Positions 4,391-5,458 of a stretch of DNA of 5,458 bases are shown one piece after another (the stretch's first letter is position 1; every line of letters starts with the position of its first letter). Made by a program: the position numbers and the translations under genes. This stretch comes from Acidimicrobiaceae bacterium (lineage in GTDB: Bacteria > Actinomycetota > Acidimicrobiia > Acidimicrobiales > RAAP-2). The notes beneath the pieces are model-generated. The model saw only the letters and a list, made by a program, of their open reading frames with translations. It did not search any database and was not told the origin of the DNA. The stretch lies in assembly GCA_030838245.1 (NCBI GenBank), contig JAUTXB010000172.1, positions 1 to 5,458 on the forward strand, in the 5' to 3' direction.

Positions 4391-5458
4391 GTGACCAGTT
4401 CCGACCAAGCCATGCTGCCCGACGACACCGACTCCACACTCCGCCGGGTGCTCGGCTCCGAGGTCGCCGGGGGCGTGATGCTGACACTGGCCGGGGTGGC
4501 TGCGCTGGTGTGGGCCAACAGCCCCGTGCAAGCCACCTACAACCAGGTATGGGAGCACAGCGCCCGTGTGGGAAGCGGGGACTTCTCCGGCCTGACCACC
4601 GTGCAGGGCTGGGTGAACGGCGGGATCATGACCATCTTCTTCTTGGTCGTCGGGCTCGAGATCGCCCGGGAGCGACGGGCCGGTGACCTGGCCGACCGAC
4701 GGACCGCGGTCGTGCCCGTGGTCGGTGCACTGGGAGGGATGGTCGGTGCCGCCGTGGTCTACGTCGCCGTCAACCACAGTCCGCCCGGGAGCCGCGGCTG
4801 GGGCATACCCATGGCCACCGATATCGCCTTCGCCCTGGGCGCGCTGGCCCTACTCGGACGGCGCATACCCGGTGGGCTCCGACTCTTCTTGTTGACCCTG
4901 GCCGTGGCCGACGACATCGGATCGGTGGTGGTCCTGGCCGCGTTCTACTCGAGCAAGCTGGATGTCTGGCCGCTGGTCGGAGCCGTGCTCGTCGTCGTCC
5001 TACTCGTGGTGGCTCGACGCCGATGGACGGGGGTGGTCTGGCCGTATCTGGCCGGGGGCGTGGTCCTGTGGGCACTCATGGCCGAGGCGGGGGTGGAACC
5101 GGCATTGGCCGGGGTCGTCGTGGGCGTACTCATTCCCTCCGGAATGGTGGCAGTACGGCCCGGCCCCTCCGGTATGCCGGCAGTACTGCATAACCCGGCC
5201 GAACGGGTGGAGTCGACGCTGGCACCGGTGTCCGCTTTTGTGGTCCTGCCGTTGTTCGCGCTGGCCAATGCCGGGGTGACCATCGAGTCGACCATGCTCG
5301 CCCATCCCGGGGCCACCGGTGTGTTCGTGGGGATCGTCCTGGCCCGGCTGGTGGGCAAGATGGTCGGGATCACGCTGGCCTGCCTGGTCGTGGTGCGGCT
5401 GGGCATCGGGCGACTCCCGGGCGGGCTCACCTGGGGGCACATGGCCGGCGGGGCTGCG
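4391..5458 (+). CDS. nhaA: Na+/H+ antiporter NhaA (3'-truncated)
   Basis: NhaA exports Na+ (or Li+) in exchange for H+ across the cytoplasmic membrane, serving salt and pH homeostasis. 356 codons are visible and the frame is open to the right edge, so roughly the last helices are missing. Compared with E. coli NhaA as I recall it, key residues are present: D144 in ATDIAFALG (E. coli D133), D174-D175 in VADDIGS (E. coli D163-D164, ion binding), K323 in GKMVGI (E. coli K300), and GLEIARE at 88-94 (E. coli E78 region, pH response). NPAERVEST (268-276) and the PLFALANAG stretch (287-295) are also typical. The start is GTG 4391 or ATG 4412. The first follows AGGG too closely (two bases) to be a good ribosome site, so the choice is open. 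Some actinobacterial NhaA proteins carry a C-terminal thioredoxin-like domain; that cannot be seen here. It is probably co-transcribed with the thioesterase. Confidence 0.95.
   Translation, partial: MTSSDQAMLPDDTDSTLRRVLGSEVAGGVMLTLAGVAALVWANSPVQATYNQVWEHSARVGSGDFSGLTTVQGWVNGGIMTIFFLVVGLEIARERRAGDLADRRTAVVPVVGALGGMVGAAVVYVAVNHSPPGSRGWGIPMATDIAFALGALALLGRRIPGGLRLFLLTLAVADDIGSVVVLAAFYSSKLDVWPLVGAVLVVVLLVVARRRWTGVVWPYLAGGVVLWALMAEAGVEPALAGVVVGVLIPSGMVAVRPGPSGMPAVLHNPAERVESTLAPVSAFVVLPLFALANAGVTIESTMLAHPGATGVFVGIVLARLVGKMVGITLACLVVVRLGIGRLPGGLTWGHMAGGAA

Noticed and set aside
3905..4777. 290-aa open frame antisense to the thioesterase and nhaA
   Set aside because: It covers two clearly recognised genes on the opposite strand and has His/Gly/Asp-rich shadow composition.
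4945..5442. Open frames antisense to nhaA (165 and 146 aa)
   Set aside because: They are Thr/Ser/Pro/His-rich shadows of the conserved NhaA coding sequence.

Overview
The window looks like chromosomal DNA from a high-GC actinobacterial-type organism. Third codon positions are strongly G/C, two genes seem to have leaderless TANNNT-type starts, there is an HU-type nucleoid protein, and the proteins read like actinobacterial or Acidimicrobiia-type relatives. The lineage is inferred from style and was not tested by any search. I see no tRNA, rRNA, CRISPR array, insertion sequence or phage gene. The region reads as ordinary housekeeping and accessory chromosome.

Layout, left to right. (1) The 3' part of a membrane fatty acid desaturase (+, cut by the left edge) converges, with a 13-base gap, on (2) a divergent PAP2-like membrane protein (-, to 1479). 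(3) A short divergent promoter region (1480-1613) follows. It carries a TACTCT element facing left and a TACACT element facing right, each placed a few bases before a start codon. The right-facing one leads into a possible 11-residue leader ORF, whose TGA overlaps the ATG of (4) a 336-aa GNAT-type acetyltransferase. In relatives, that protein's architecture usually appears as the C-terminal part of RsbW-like kinase fusions. (5) An HU-family DNA-binding protein (+) has a clear Shine-Dalgarno sequence and is followed by an intrinsic terminator at 3170-3220. (6) A 108-aa single-pass membrane-anchored protein lies on the - strand. Divergent from it are (7) a 49-aa zinc-ribbon protein, (8) a PaaI-type hotdog thioesterase and (9) an NhaA Na+/H+ antiporter, all on + and closely spaced. 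The NhaA gene runs off the right edge.

The genes do not form one obvious pathway. Desaturase, PAP2-like protein and thioesterase all touch lipid or acyl-CoA chemistry, but they sit in separate transcription units. The zinc-ribbon gene, thioesterase and nhaA may be one transcript, with gaps of 17 and 63 bases. I found no clear new defence or mobile system. The observations most worth checking are the leader ORF with its ATGA overlap before the acetyltransferase, the loss of several PAP2 catalytic residues, the free-standing acetyltransferase module with an altered CoA loop, and a stop codon placed exactly in the loop of a perfect hairpin.
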